The notes under the pieces: model-generated
The model's input: the letters and a program-made list of their open reading frames with translations, nothing else
The model's database searches: none
What the model was told of the DNA's origin: nothing
Program-made: the position numbers and the translations under genes
Source: Lutibacter sp.
GTDB lineage: Bacteria > Bacteroidota > Bacteroidia > Flavobacteriales > Flavobacteriaceae
Reading direction: 5' to 3'
Assembly (NCBI RefSeq): GCF_030692605.1
Contig: NZ_JAUYUD010000106.1
Location: 18,204-82,203 of the forward strand
DNA length: 64,000 nucleotides
In this document: positions 24,486 through 33,266 of the stretch, one piece after another
Layout: every line of letters begins with the position of its first letter
Position numbering within the stretch: position 1 is the first letter of the stretch

Positions 24486-25130
24486 ATGGAAAAAATAGAT
24501 ATTATTATAGTAGACGATCACATGTTATTTTCTCAGGCTTTAAACGGCTTAGTTTCTCAATTTACACGATTTAACGTACTCAAAGTTTTGAGCAATGGCA
24601 AAGAAGTTGTGGACTATTTTTCGAATAGTAATAAAGAGCCTGAAATTATTTTAATGGACATACAAATGCCCTTAATGAATGGTATAGAAGCTACACAATG
24701 GTTAAAAGATAATAAACCCGAAATTAAGGTTCTTGCGCTTTCTATGGAGGCCGATGAGGTTACTATTTTAAAAATGCTTCGTGCTGGCGCAAAAGGGTAT
24801 TTATTGAAAGATATTCATCCAGATATTTTATTGCATGCATTAAATGAAGTGCACACTTCAGGATTTTATTATACCGAAAATGTAACCAACACACTGTTAA
24901 ATTCTTCACCTAATAAAGAAAGCGAAAGACGTATAAAATTAAAAGACAGAGAATTGGAATTTTTGAAGCTCACGGTTTCTGAAAAAACATATAGAGAAAT
25001 TGCAGAAGTCATGTTTTTAAGTCCGAAAACTGTTGAAAATTACCGAGAAGCATTGTTCGAAAAATTAGAAGTTAAATCACGTATTGGCTTGGTAATATAT
25101 GCCATTAAAGAAAAAATAGTGATTTTATAA
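24486..25130 (+). CDS. LuxR/NarL-family response regulator
   Basis: The 214 aa have a receiver domain with acidic pocket 'VDDH' (9-12) and phospho-acceptor Asp58 in 'ILMDIQMP'. A linker and a C-terminal LuxR-type helix-turn-helix follow (about 148-205, 'YREIAEVMFLSPKTVENYRE'). It is the cognate partner of the kinase 1 base upstream. Target promoters are unknown; the nearest downstream DNA is a tandem repeat array, not an obvious regulon. Confidence 0.93.
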   Translation: MEKIDIIIVDDHMLFSQALNGLVSQFTRFNVLKVLSNGKEVVDYFSNSNKEPEIILMDIQMPLMNGIEATQWLKDNKPEIKVLALSMEADEVTILKMLRAGAKGYLLKDIHPDILLHALNEVHTSGFYYTENVTNTLLNSSPNKESERRIKLKDRELEFLKLTVSEKTYREIAEVMFLSPKTVENYREALFEKLEVKSRIGLVIYAIKEKIVIL

Positions 25131-25166
25131 TCGCTTATTTTTCTATGAAAATTAGTTCAACGTACT

Positions 25167-25656
25167 AATAAATTAAAGGTAATTAATAGTTTAGAAAAAT
25201 AGTCATTGCTAATTTTACTTTTTTTAAGTAAAATGTGGCAATCTCACGATTAATAAACAGATTGCCACACTCGTACCTCATTCGCAAAAGACGTAAATAG
25301 TTTATATTCAGGTAGTATTGCTCTTTTTTATATCGAACTCACGTTAATAATAAATTAAAGGTAATTAATAGTTTAGAAAAACAGTCATTGCGAATTTTAC
25401 TTTTTTTTAAGTAAAATGTGGCAATCTCACAATCAATAAACAGATTGCCACATTCGTACCTCATTCGCAAAGACGTAAATAGTTTATATTCAGGTAGTAT
25501 TGCTCTTTTTTATATCGAACTCACGTTAATAATAAATTAAAGGTAATTAATAGTTTAGAAAAATAGTCATTGCGAATTTTACTTTTTTTAAGTAAAATAT
25601 GGCAATCTCACGATTAATAAACAGATTGCCACACTCGTACCTCATTCGCAAAGACG
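25167..25656. repeat. Tandem array of a 182-bp unit (2.7 copies) with nested inverted repeats
   Basis: The copies lie at 25167-25348, 25349-25530 and 25531-25656 (truncated). They are nearly identical, with a few substitutions and one-base indels. Each unit has outer arms GTCATTGCGAA / TTCGCAAAGAC, a middle pair around ATTTTACTT / AAGTAAAAT, and an inner pair TGGCAATCT / AGATTGCCA, so each can fold into a branched hairpin. The rest of the 700-base gap (25131-25829) has no gene I can support. Confidence 0.85.
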
Positions 25657-25829
25657 GAATCGACTGATATTTAGAAATTAAAGTTTCATATTATTAATTG
25701 AATTGGTTCTAATTGAATTTAGGTTATACTATTCTTTAACCGTTTAGGTTTGTTTTTTTGACTGCCTTTAGATAATTTATCTTATTATTTTAAGTAAATT
25801 TATCAGCTACAACTTGTTAACTACTAAAA

Positions 25830-28800
25830 TTGAATTCAATAAACGAAATACAACTCAAATTACAACAGTTTATAAATAAATACTATTTAAATGAATTGTT
25901 AAAAGGCATGTTGCTGTTTTGCTCCATTGGTTTATTGTATTTTATTTTTACACTTTTAATCGAACATTTTTTATGGTTACAGCCAGTTGCTCGTACTCTT
26001 TTATTTTGGGTTTTTATTGGGGTAGAATTGTTGTTGTTTAATAATTACATTTTAAAATCTATTATTAAATTAGTTGGATTAAGAAGTGGAATTTCCACAA
26101 AAGAAGCGGCAAAAATTATTGGCAATCATTTCCCAGAAGTAAGTGATAAGCTGCTTAATATGATACAGCTAAAAGAATTGTCGCAAGATTCTGATTTGGT
26201 GTTGGCAAGTATCGATCAAAAGGCAAAGCAATTGGTTCCAATTCCTTTTAAAAGGGCTATTGATTTTTCAAAAAATAAAAAATACGTACCGTATGCAGCT
26301 ATTCCAATTTTATTTTTAGTTGGGGCTTATATATCTGGAAATCAGTTTATAGTAGGTGATAGTTTAAATAGAATTGTGCACTATAAAACAGCTTTTGAAG
26401 CACCTGCTCTATTTAGTTTTATTGTTGAAAATAAAGTTTTATCCGTAAAAGAGGGTGATGATTTTACCTTAAAAGTTGGTATTAAAGGTTCGGTTATTCC
26501 TGAAAACCCGTTGATAATAATCGATGATGAACCATTTTATTTAGAAAGTGAATCTTCAGGAAAATTTAAATACACCTTTTCCAAATTAAAGAAGGCAGTT
26601 TCATTTCATTTTGTGGATGGAAAAGTCCGTTCAAAATCGTATGAAATTGCACTAAAAACTGTTCCAGTAATTGAAGAATTAAAAATGGTGTTAGATTATC
26701 CTAATTACACCAATATTAAGGATGAAATTATATTGAATTCGGGTAATTTAAGTGTCCCAGCTGGAACAAAAATCACATGGATTGTAAGCACTGCTAAAAC
26801 GGAATCATTGCAATTTATAAGCGATATCGGTCATTCTCAACCTTTTCAAATAGAAAAGGAAAATCACTTTAGGTTAATGCATACCTGCATGAAAGATTTT
26901 AATTATAGTATTGGAACTACCAATAGAAACTTTAAAAATCACGAGGTGCTGGATTTTAAGATTCATGTTATAAATGACGAATTTCCAAAAATTCAAATGG
27001 AGTCCAATCTAGATTCTATTCGTAACGAGCCAGTTTTATTTGTTGGACAGGTAAGTGATGATTATGGTATTTCTAAAGTAAATTTTATTTATTACACTAC
27101 CAATAAACCTAGCATTATTTCTACTGTTTCAGTTAGTGTTCAAAAAGGTTTTATTGCCGATGTAGCTTTTGTTGTACCAGAAAATTTGAAATTGAAAGAA
27201 GGCGAAAATTATGAAATGTATTTTGAAGTATTTGATAACGATGGAATACAAGGAGCTAAAAAGAGTAAGAGTAAAATATTCTCGTTTTATAAGATGACCA
27301 AAGATGAAAAGGATATTGCAATGTTGAAAGATCAAAAGAATCAAATTGACGAAATGAGCAAATCTTTGGATAGATTTAAAAGAAGTAATAAAGAGGAAGA
27401 GGCTTTTAAAAATGCGCTAAAAACTAAAGAAAATTATAATTGGGACGATTTAAAAAAATTAGAAGATAATCTAAATCGTCATAAAAAATATGAACAGCTT
27501 TTTAAAGAATTAGGAGAACAATTTAAAAGTACGGTTCAAAAAGATTTTGAGAACGAAAAACTAAATACAGATAGCAAAGAGATAGAAAAAAGAATTTCTG
27601 AGAATCAGGAATTGATGCAGCAAAATAAATTATTGGATGAATTAAAGAAGTTGGCTGAAAAAATGGACAACGAAGGGATGATGCAAAAAATGGATGATTT
27701 GGTTCAAAAGAATAAACGAAATGAAAAATCGTTGGAACGAATTTTAGAGCTTACAAAAAGATTTTATGTAGAACAAAAAATGAATAAAGTAAGTGAAGAT
27801 TTACTAAAATTATCTGACGAACAGTTAAAAATTGCTGACAATCAAGTAAAGGAGAAACAAAGTGAATCGCAAGAAAGTATCAATAAAAAATTTAATGAAA
27901 TTGAAAAGGATTTAGAGGAACTCAACAAGGAAAACGATAAACTGAAGCGACCTATGGATATTCCTGAGGTTAAAGACGATGTAGAGGAGGTAAAAAAAGA
28001 GCTGGAGAATCTTCCTAATGAATTGAAGCAACCCAATTCAAAAACGAATAGCAAGCAAAAATTTGCTGCTCGAAAAATGAAAGAGTTAGGTAAAAAACTA
28101 GAAAAAAACATGCAAGAAGGTGAAAGTGAAATGATGGATGAAAACATTGAAGACCTGAGAATAATAGTTGAAAACCTGATCGAATTTTCTTTTAAACAAG
28201 AAGATTTATTGAAAAAATATCAATCTAGTAAAGGAAATAGAATCGAGTTTTCCAGAAATCTTAAGGAGCAAAATTTACTCAAGGAATATTTTACACATAT
28301 TGACGATAGTTTGTATGTGCTTTCACTTCGTTTGGTTAAAATGAGCACAGCGATTCAAACCGAAGTTGAAAATACGCACTATTACTTGGATCAGTCCATT
28401 TCAAATTTTTCTGAAAGTCTTTTTCCGCAAGGCTTTGCCGACCAGCAATTTGTTATTACAGGCGCTAATAATTTAGCAAATTCATTAAGTAATGTTTTGG
28501 AAAGCTTGTTAAATGCGTCTATGAGTATGGGTAAGGGAAAAGGAAAATCAGGTGATTTTTCGTTGCCAGACATTATTAAAAAGCAAGGTGATTTAATGAA
28601 AGAGGCACAAAAAGGATTGGATAAATCAGGTCAAAAACCGGGAGAGAATGGCAAGGAAAAAGGAGATGGGGAAAATGGAGATCAAGATGGTGACAGTTTG
28701 TACGAGATATATAAGCAGCAAGAAATATTAAAAAACGCGTTGCAAGAGTTGTTAAATAAAAATGGTGAGGGCGGTTCTAAAGGAAATGCACCATTAAAAT

Positions 28801-29096
28801 CTATGGAAGATTTGCAAGTTGAATTGCTTAAAAAAGGTTTTACAAAAGAACTTATTAAAAAAATGAGTGACATTCAATATCAGTTATTGAAATTAGATGA
28901 AGCTAGTTTTGAACAAGGTGAAGATCAAAATAGAAAGGCTACTAAAAGTGAGGATAATTTTCAAATGACCAACGAATTAAAATTAAAGCATGAGCGCTTG
29001 TTTAAGAATTATTATGAAATATTAAATAGGCAATCATTACCTTTGCGTCCTGTTTTTAAAGAAAAGGTGCAAAATTATTTTAAGAAAGAGGAGTAA
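25830..29096 (+). CDS. Large DUF4175-like membrane protein with coiled-coil region
   Basis: The 1088-aa protein starts at TTG 25830; no ATG lies close upstream and the first residues already lead into the membrane region. Two membrane helices occur near 24-71 and one near 151-170. A beta-rich part (about 180-480) follows, then a very long Lys/Glu/Gln-rich coiled coil (about 480-800) and a Gly/Lys-rich linker near 890-960 before the C-terminus. This plan matches the DUF4175 family found upstream of ybeY/mnmG in flavobacteria. Its function is unknown. It lies 3 bases before ybeY. Confidence 0.8.
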   Translation: MNSINEIQLKLQQFINKYYLNELLKGMLLFCSIGLLYFIFTLLIEHFLWLQPVARTLLFWVFIGVELLLFNNYILKSIIKLVGLRSGISTKEAAKIIGNHFPEVSDKLLNMIQLKELSQDSDLVLASIDQKAKQLVPIPFKRAIDFSKNKKYVPYAAIPILFLVGAYISGNQFIVGDSLNRIVHYKTAFEAPALFSFIVENKVLSVKEGDDFTLKVGIKGSVIPENPLIIIDDEPFYLESESSGKFKYTFSKLKKAVSFHFVDGKVRSKSYEIALKTVPVIEELKMVLDYPNYTNIKDEIILNSGNLSVPAGTKITWIVSTAKTESLQFISDIGHSQPFQIEKENHFRLMHTCMKDFNYSIGTTNRNFKNHEVLDFKIHVINDEFPKIQMESNLDSIRNEPVLFVGQVSDDYGISKVNFIYYTTNKPSIISTVSVSVQKGFIADVAFVVPENLKLKEGENYEMYFEVFDNDGIQGAKKSKSKIFSFYKMTKDEKDIAMLKDQKNQIDEMSKSLDRFKRSNKEEEAFKNALKTKENYNWDDLKKLEDNLNRHKKYEQLFKELGEQFKSTVQKDFENEKLNTDSKEIEKRISENQELMQQNKLLDELKKLAEKMDNEGMMQKMDDLVQKNKRNEKSLERILELTKRFYVEQKMNKVSEDLLKLSDEQLKIADNQVKEKQSESQESINKKFNEIEKDLEELNKENDKLKRPMDIPEVKDDVEEVKKELENLPNELKQPNSKTNSKQKFAARKMKELGKKLEKNMQEGESEMMDENIEDLRIIVENLIEFSFKQEDLLKKYQSSKGNRIEFSRNLKEQNLLKEYFTHIDDSLYVLSLRLVKMSTAIQTEVENTHYYLDQSISNFSESLFPQGFADQQFVITGANNLANSLSNVLESLLNASMSMGKGKGKSGDFSLPDIIKKQGDLMKEAQKGLDKSGQKPGENGKEKGDGENGDQDGDSLYEIYKQQEILKNALQELLNKNGEGGSKGNAPLKSMEDLQVELLKKGFTKELIKKMSDIQYQLLKLDEASFEQGEDQNRKATKSEDNFQMTNELKLKHERLFKNYYEILNRQSLPLRPVFKEKVQNYFKKEE

Positions 29097-29099
29097 TTT

Positions 29100-29510
29100 A
29101 TGATTGAGTTTAATTATGAGACCGAGTTTAATGTAAGTAATGAAGACAAAGTTAAACATTGGATAAGCGGTTGTATAAAACGCTATAAGTTTAGAGAAGG
29201 CGAACTTAATTTTATATTTTGCGATGATAAGTATTTGTTAAAATTGAATCAAGATTTCTTGGAACATGACACTTTAACTGATATTATTAGCTTTGATTAC
29301 ACGATGGGAAAACTAATAGGTGGAGATATTTTTATTTCTGTAGAAAGGGTTAAAGAAAACGCTATTTTATTTAATCAAACCTTTGATAATGAATTAAATA
29401 GAGTTATAATTCATGGAATATTACATTTCTTTGGATTTAAAGATAAAGCAACTGAAGATGTAGTTAAAATGAGAACGGCTGAAGATGAATGTTTAGAATA
29501 TTTTAAATAG
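29100..29510 (+). CDS. ybeY: Endoribonuclease YbeY (rRNA maturation factor)
   Basis: YbeY is a metal-dependent RNase needed for 16S rRNA 3'-end processing and ribosome quality control. The 136 aa include 'HDTLTDIISFDY' and the metal site HGILHFFGFKDK with His105 and His109. The third zinc ligand of the usual HGxLHxxGxDH motif is replaced by Asp115. I believe this Asp form is common in Bacteroidota, so it is probably functional rather than a defect. Confidence 0.92.
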   Translation: MIEFNYETEFNVSNEDKVKHWISGCIKRYKFREGELNFIFCDDKYLLKLNQDFLEHDTLTDIISFDYTMGKLIGGDIFISVERVKENAILFNQTFDNELNRVIIHGILHFFGFKDKATEDVVKMRTAEDECLEYFK

Positions 29511-29511
29511 A

Positions 29512-29527
29512 TGTTCCACGTGGAACA
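29512..29527. promoter_or_regulatory. parS: parS-type centromere site, left of mnmG
   Basis: TGTTCCACGTGGAACA is a perfect 16-base palindrome (18 bases with flanking A/T) fitting the ParB site consensus TGTTnCACGTGnAACA. It lies in the 24-base gap between ybeY and mnmG. Confidence 0.75.
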
Positions 29528-29534
29528 TTAAAAA

Positions 29535-31415
29535 ATGAGTAATATGTTTAGCACAAAATACGATGTTATAGTTGTTGGAGGTGGTCATGCAGGTAGTGAA
29601 GCTGCTGCTGCAAGCGCAAACTTAGGAGCTAAAACTTTATTGATAACAATGAGTTTGCAAAACATTGCTCAAATGAGTTGCAATCCTGCTATGGGAGGTA
29701 TTGCAAAAGGTCAGATTGTTAGAGAAATTGATGCCTTAGGTGGTTATAGTGGTATTGTTACAGATAAAACCGCTATTCAATTTAAAATGCTTAATAAATC
29801 AAAAGGACCGGCAATGTGGAGTCCGAGAGCTCAAAGTGATCGTATGCGTTTTGCTGAATGTTGGAGATTAATGCTGGAACAAACGGAGAATTTAGATTTT
29901 TATCAAGATATGGTAAACGGTCTTTTGTTTGATGGAGGGAAAGTAGTTGGGGTTAGAACTGCGCTAGGAATTGAAATTAAATCTACAAGCGTTATTATAA
30001 CTGCGGGCACTTTTTTAAATGGCTTAATACATATTGGAGATAAAACATTTGGTGGCGGTAGAGCTGGTGAAAGGGCTTCAACAGGAATTACTGAAGATTT
30101 AGTTAAAAAGGGTTTTGAAGCAGGTAGAATGAAAACAGGAACACCCCCTCGAGTTGATGGAAGATCATTAGATTATTCAAAAATGATAGAACAACCCGGA
30201 GACGATAATCCTGAGAAATTCTCATTTTCTCCTAACACAAAACCACTTGCAATTCAGCGTTCATGTTATATGACATATACATCGTTGGATGTACATGACT
30301 TACTTCGAACAGGTTTTGATAGGTCGCCCATGTTTAATGGAAGAATACAAAGTATTGGACCTAGATATTGCCCTTCTATTGAAGATAAAATTGATCGATT
30401 TTCTACTAAAGAGCGACATCAATTATTTGTAGAGCCTGAAGGCTGGGACACTTGTGAAGTATATGTAAACGGATTTAGCACATCATTACCTGAAGATGTT
30501 CAAGATAAGGCGTTGCGAAAAGTAGTGGGTTTTGAAAATGTAAAGTTTTTTAGATTTGGTTATGCGATTGAATACGATTACTTTCCACCAACCCAATTAA
30601 CTCATACCCTTGAAACGAAGCTGATTAAAAATTTATATTTTGCTGGCCAGATAAATGGCACTACTGGGTACGAAGAAGCGGCGGCTCAAGGCCTAATGGC
30701 GGGTATTAATGCGGCATTGAAAATTCAAGAAAAAGAGCCTTTTATTTTAAAGCGAAGTGATGCTTATATTGGCGTTTTAATAGATGACTTAATAACAAAA
30801 GGCACAGAAGAACCTTATAGAATGTTTACTTCTAGAGCTGAATATCGAACACTATTAAGGCAAGATAATGCCGATTTAAGATTAACTCCGCTCTCATTTG
30901 AGTTAGGTTTAGCGTCTAAAGAACGAATGAAAAGAGTAGAAGAAAAGCAAGAAAAAACAGATTTGTATGTTAAGTTTTTGCAAGATACAAGTGTAAAACC
31001 CGAAGATATTAATCCAATTTTAGAAGGAAGAGAAACTGCTTTAATTGATCAGTCTATGAAGCTTTTTAAAATTGCATCTCGCCCTCAATTATCCTTTTCT
31101 GATCTTGAAAATTTAGTAACTATTAAAAAGTTTGTTGACACCAACAATATAGATACTGAAATACGTGAACAAACAGAAATTCATGTAAAGTATGCAGGTT
31201 ATATTGAAAAAGAAAAGAACCAAGCAGATAAAGTAAATCGTTTAGAAAATGTAATTATTCCAGAGAGTTTTGATTACCGAAAAGTAAAATCGATATCCAT
31301 AGAAGCTCGTCAAAAATTAACTAAAATTAAACCTAGAACCATTTCTCAAGCAGGGAGAATTAGCGGAGTTTCCCCAAGTGATATTTCGGTTTTGTTGGTT
31401 TATATGGGGCGCTAA
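29535..31415 (+). CDS. mnmG: tRNA uridine-5-carboxymethylaminomethyl modification enzyme MnmG (GidA)
   Basis: With MnmE it adds the carboxymethylaminomethyl group at wobble U34 of several tRNAs. The 626 aa have the FAD Rossmann motif GGGHAGSEAA (15-24), 'MSCNPAMGGIAKGQIVREID', the conserved 'GTFLNGLIHIG' and 'TGTPPRVDGRS', and a C-terminal MnmE-binding region ending 'SGVSPSDISVLLVYMGR'. The gene is flanked on both sides by identical parS-type palindromes. mnmG is a classic origin-region gene in many bacteria. Confidence 0.97.
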   Translation: MSNMFSTKYDVIVVGGGHAGSEAAAASANLGAKTLLITMSLQNIAQMSCNPAMGGIAKGQIVREIDALGGYSGIVTDKTAIQFKMLNKSKGPAMWSPRAQSDRMRFAECWRLMLEQTENLDFYQDMVNGLLFDGGKVVGVRTALGIEIKSTSVIITAGTFLNGLIHIGDKTFGGGRAGERASTGITEDLVKKGFEAGRMKTGTPPRVDGRSLDYSKMIEQPGDDNPEKFSFSPNTKPLAIQRSCYMTYTSLDVHDLLRTGFDRSPMFNGRIQSIGPRYCPSIEDKIDRFSTKERHQLFVEPEGWDTCEVYVNGFSTSLPEDVQDKALRKVVGFENVKFFRFGYAIEYDYFPPTQLTHTLETKLIKNLYFAGQINGTTGYEEAAAQGLMAGINAALKIQEKEPFILKRSDAYIGVLIDDLITKGTEEPYRMFTSRAEYRTLLRQDNADLRLTPLSFELGLASKERMKRVEEKQEKTDLYVKFLQDTSVKPEDINPILEGRETALIDQSMKLFKIASRPQLSFSDLENLVTIKKFVDTNNIDTEIREQTEIHVKYAGYIEKEKNQADKVNRLENVIIPESFDYRKVKSISIEARQKLTKIKPRTISQAGRISGVSPSDISVLLVYMGR

Positions 31416-31421
31416 TAAATA

Positions 31422-31437
31422 TGTTCCACGTGGAACA
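31422..31437. promoter_or_regulatory. parS: parS-type centromere site, right of mnmG
   Basis: A second exact TGTTCCACGTGGAACA lies 6 bases after the mnmG stop codon, 1,910 bases from the first. Two identical 16-base palindromes flanking one gene are unlikely by chance. Confidence 0.75.
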
Positions 31438-31503
31438 AGAAGATATTTTAAACAAAACGAAGAAAAAAAATACACATAATTTTTACAATACATCTTAATA
31501 GTA

Positions 31504-32367
31504 GTGGGAGAAACAATATCTAAATTTCTAACGTGTGTAGATTATACCGTTTCAAATAAAAAATTTGACTTAATCTATAATGAAAAGTACGATATGCTTG
31601 AAACTTTTCCGCAACCCAAAGGGCGCGAATTAGCTTCATATTACGAAAGCGAAACCTACATTTCCCATACAGATGCAAAAAGATCGATTACGGATAAAAT
31701 ATATCAAATTGTTAAAAAACACACGCTACAAAAAAAGTTGCACCTCCTAAATTCATTTAAAACTGAAGGAAAGAATTTATTAGATGTTGGATGTGGCACA
31801 GGTGAATTTTTAGTTGTTTGTAAAAACAAGGGATGGAATGTGGTTGGAGTTGAGCCAAATAAAAATGCTAGAGAATTGGCTTTGTCAAAATTAAATACAG
31901 AAAACAATACCGAAATAATTAATGATTTATTTGAAGTTGAAAACCAAAAATTTGATGTTATTACATTATGGCATGTTTTAGAACATGTGCCAATGTTAGA
32001 TGAATATATTCAAAAGCTTAAGTCATTATTGAAACCAAATGGCAGAATCGTTGTGGCCGTTCCAAATTTTAAGAGTTTCGATGCATACTATTATAAACAG
32101 TTTTGGGCAGCGTATGATGTTCCTAGACACCTTTGGCATTTTTCGAAAAAAGCGATTGACATAATTTTTAAAAAGGAGCAATTAATTGTTGCCGAGGTTA
32201 AACCAATGTATTTTGATTCATTTTATGTTTCTATGCTAAGTGAAAAATATATGTATGGTAAAGCATCTCTATTTAAGGCTTTTTGGGTAGGATTAATTTC
32301 TAATTTAAAAGCAGTGACTACAAAAGAGTATTCTTCCATAATTTATGTAATCAAAAACAGCAATTAG
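31504..32367 (+). CDS. Class I SAM-dependent methyltransferase
   Basis: The 287 aa start at GTG 31504. The SAM-binding motif I 'LLDVGCGTGEF' is near residues 93-103, with an acidic post-I Glu in 'VVGVEPN' and the motif 'FDVITLWHVLEHVP' typical of the Methyltransf_23/UbiE-like group. The N-terminal part has 'CVDYTVSNKKFDLIYN', a conserved lead-in in Bacteroidota members that follow mnmG. The substrate is unknown; a small lipid or sugar is possible. Confidence 0.82.
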   Translation: MGETISKFLTCVDYTVSNKKFDLIYNEKYDMLETFPQPKGRELASYYESETYISHTDAKRSITDKIYQIVKKHTLQKKLHLLNSFKTEGKNLLDVGCGTGEFLVVCKNKGWNVVGVEPNKNARELALSKLNTENNTEIINDLFEVENQKFDVITLWHVLEHVPMLDEYIQKLKSLLKPNGRIVVAVPNFKSFDAYYYKQFWAAYDVPRHLWHFSKKAIDIIFKKEQLIVAEVKPMYFDSFYVSMLSEKYMYGKASLFKAFWVGLISNLKAVTTKEYSSIIYVIKNSN

Positions 32368-32526
32368 ACGATTTAAGGCTTTTTAATGAGATTTTAAGCA
32401 GCGTGGCTCATAATTTAGTGTTTATTTTTCAAAACAAGCTAAAACAACAGTTAAATAAAGCTGATTTCTATAGAAATATTCTATTTATTTAAAACATAGA
32501 ATAACAAAAAACAATTAAACAAATTA

Positions 32527-32560
32527 TTTGAACATTCTACACTTTTTGTTCATATATTCG
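32527..32560 (+). promoter_or_regulatory. Candidate promoter for the OmpH-like gene
   Basis: TTTG (32527-32530), 22-base spacer, TATATTCG (32553-32560). This is one mismatch from TAnnTTTG, 33 bases upstream of the ATG. Confidence 0.4.
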
Positions 32561-32593
32561 CAAAAAAATATTTTAATATAATAATTTATAAAA

Positions 32594-33103
32594 ATGAAAA
32601 AAATAATTATTGTTGCTTTTGCAATCTTGTTAGCTTCTTGCTCTGAAACTAAAATTGCTTATATAGATGTAGAAGTATTAATGAAAGACTATGAAGCAAC
32701 CAAAGCTTTAGAAATTATGTTGAAAGCAAAGCAAGAAACTATAGCGAAACAGTTAGATAGTTTACAAGCACCATTTCAATCAAAAGTTCAAGAGTATTAT
32801 GCAAATTCACAAAAAATGACTCCTCAAAAAAGAGCTGAAGTGGAAGGAGCATTGCAACAAGAACAACAATTTTTACAGGCGAAACAACAAGAGGCTTCTC
32901 AAATACTTCAAAAAGAGAATCAAGAAAATAGCGATGCTTTAACTAAAAAAGTTGATAGTTTTGTTGCAGATTATGCTAAATCTAAAGGATTTAAAGTGAT
33001 TTTAGGTACTTCAGGAAAAGGTACAGTGATGTATGGTGATGAAAAATTAGATGTTACCAAAGATATTTTGGGAATTTTGAATAAAGAATATACCAAAAAA
33101 TAA
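32594..33103 (+). CDS. OmpH/Skp-like periplasmic chaperone, lipoprotein
   Basis: The 169 aa have a lipoprotein signal peptide and lipobox LASC (Cys16), so the protein is probably anchored in a membrane. The body is a long Gln/Lys/Glu-rich coiled coil (about 35-125) between short beta segments ('KIAYIDVEVLMKDYEATK' and 'GFKVILGTSGKGTVMYGDE'). This is the OmpH/Skp plan, a holdase for unfolded outer-membrane proteins. Unlike E. coli Skp it is lipid-modified. It is monocistronic with its own terminator. Confidence 0.88.
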   Translation: MKKIIIVAFAILLASCSETKIAYIDVEVLMKDYEATKALEIMLKAKQETIAKQLDSLQAPFQSKVQEYYANSQKMTPQKRAEVEGALQQEQQFLQAKQQEASQILQKENQENSDALTKKVDSFVADYAKSKGFKVILGTSGKGTVMYGDEKLDVTKDILGILNKEYTKK

Positions 33104-33125
33104 TAGTAAAAAATTAATAAATTTT

Positions 33126-33166
33126 AAACCCCCTTTAGCAATTTGTTAAAGGGGGTTTCGTTTTTT
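33126..33166 (+). terminator. Strong rho-independent terminator after the OmpH-like gene
   Basis: A perfect 12-bp stem AAACCCCCTTTA / TAAAGGGGGTTT with a 9-base loop is followed by CG and a T6 run. It starts 22 bases past the stop codon. Confidence 0.9.
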
Positions 33167-33266
33167 AGAATTGATTTTAAGTTTAATATATTTTTTGACT
33201 TTGTGTTAAATTTAATTTTTCTATCTAGATAAAACTTAAAGATAAAATAGTATGTATAAGTATAAA

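Noticed and set aside
25141..25656. CRISPR-like array
   Set aside because: The repeats are 182 bases, directly adjacent, without unique spacers, and contain nested hairpins; no cas genes are near.
27842..28147. Ser/Phe-rich minus-strand ORF inside the DUF4175-like gene
   Set aside because: It is the complement of a Lys/Glu-rich coiled-coil coding region, a common artefact.
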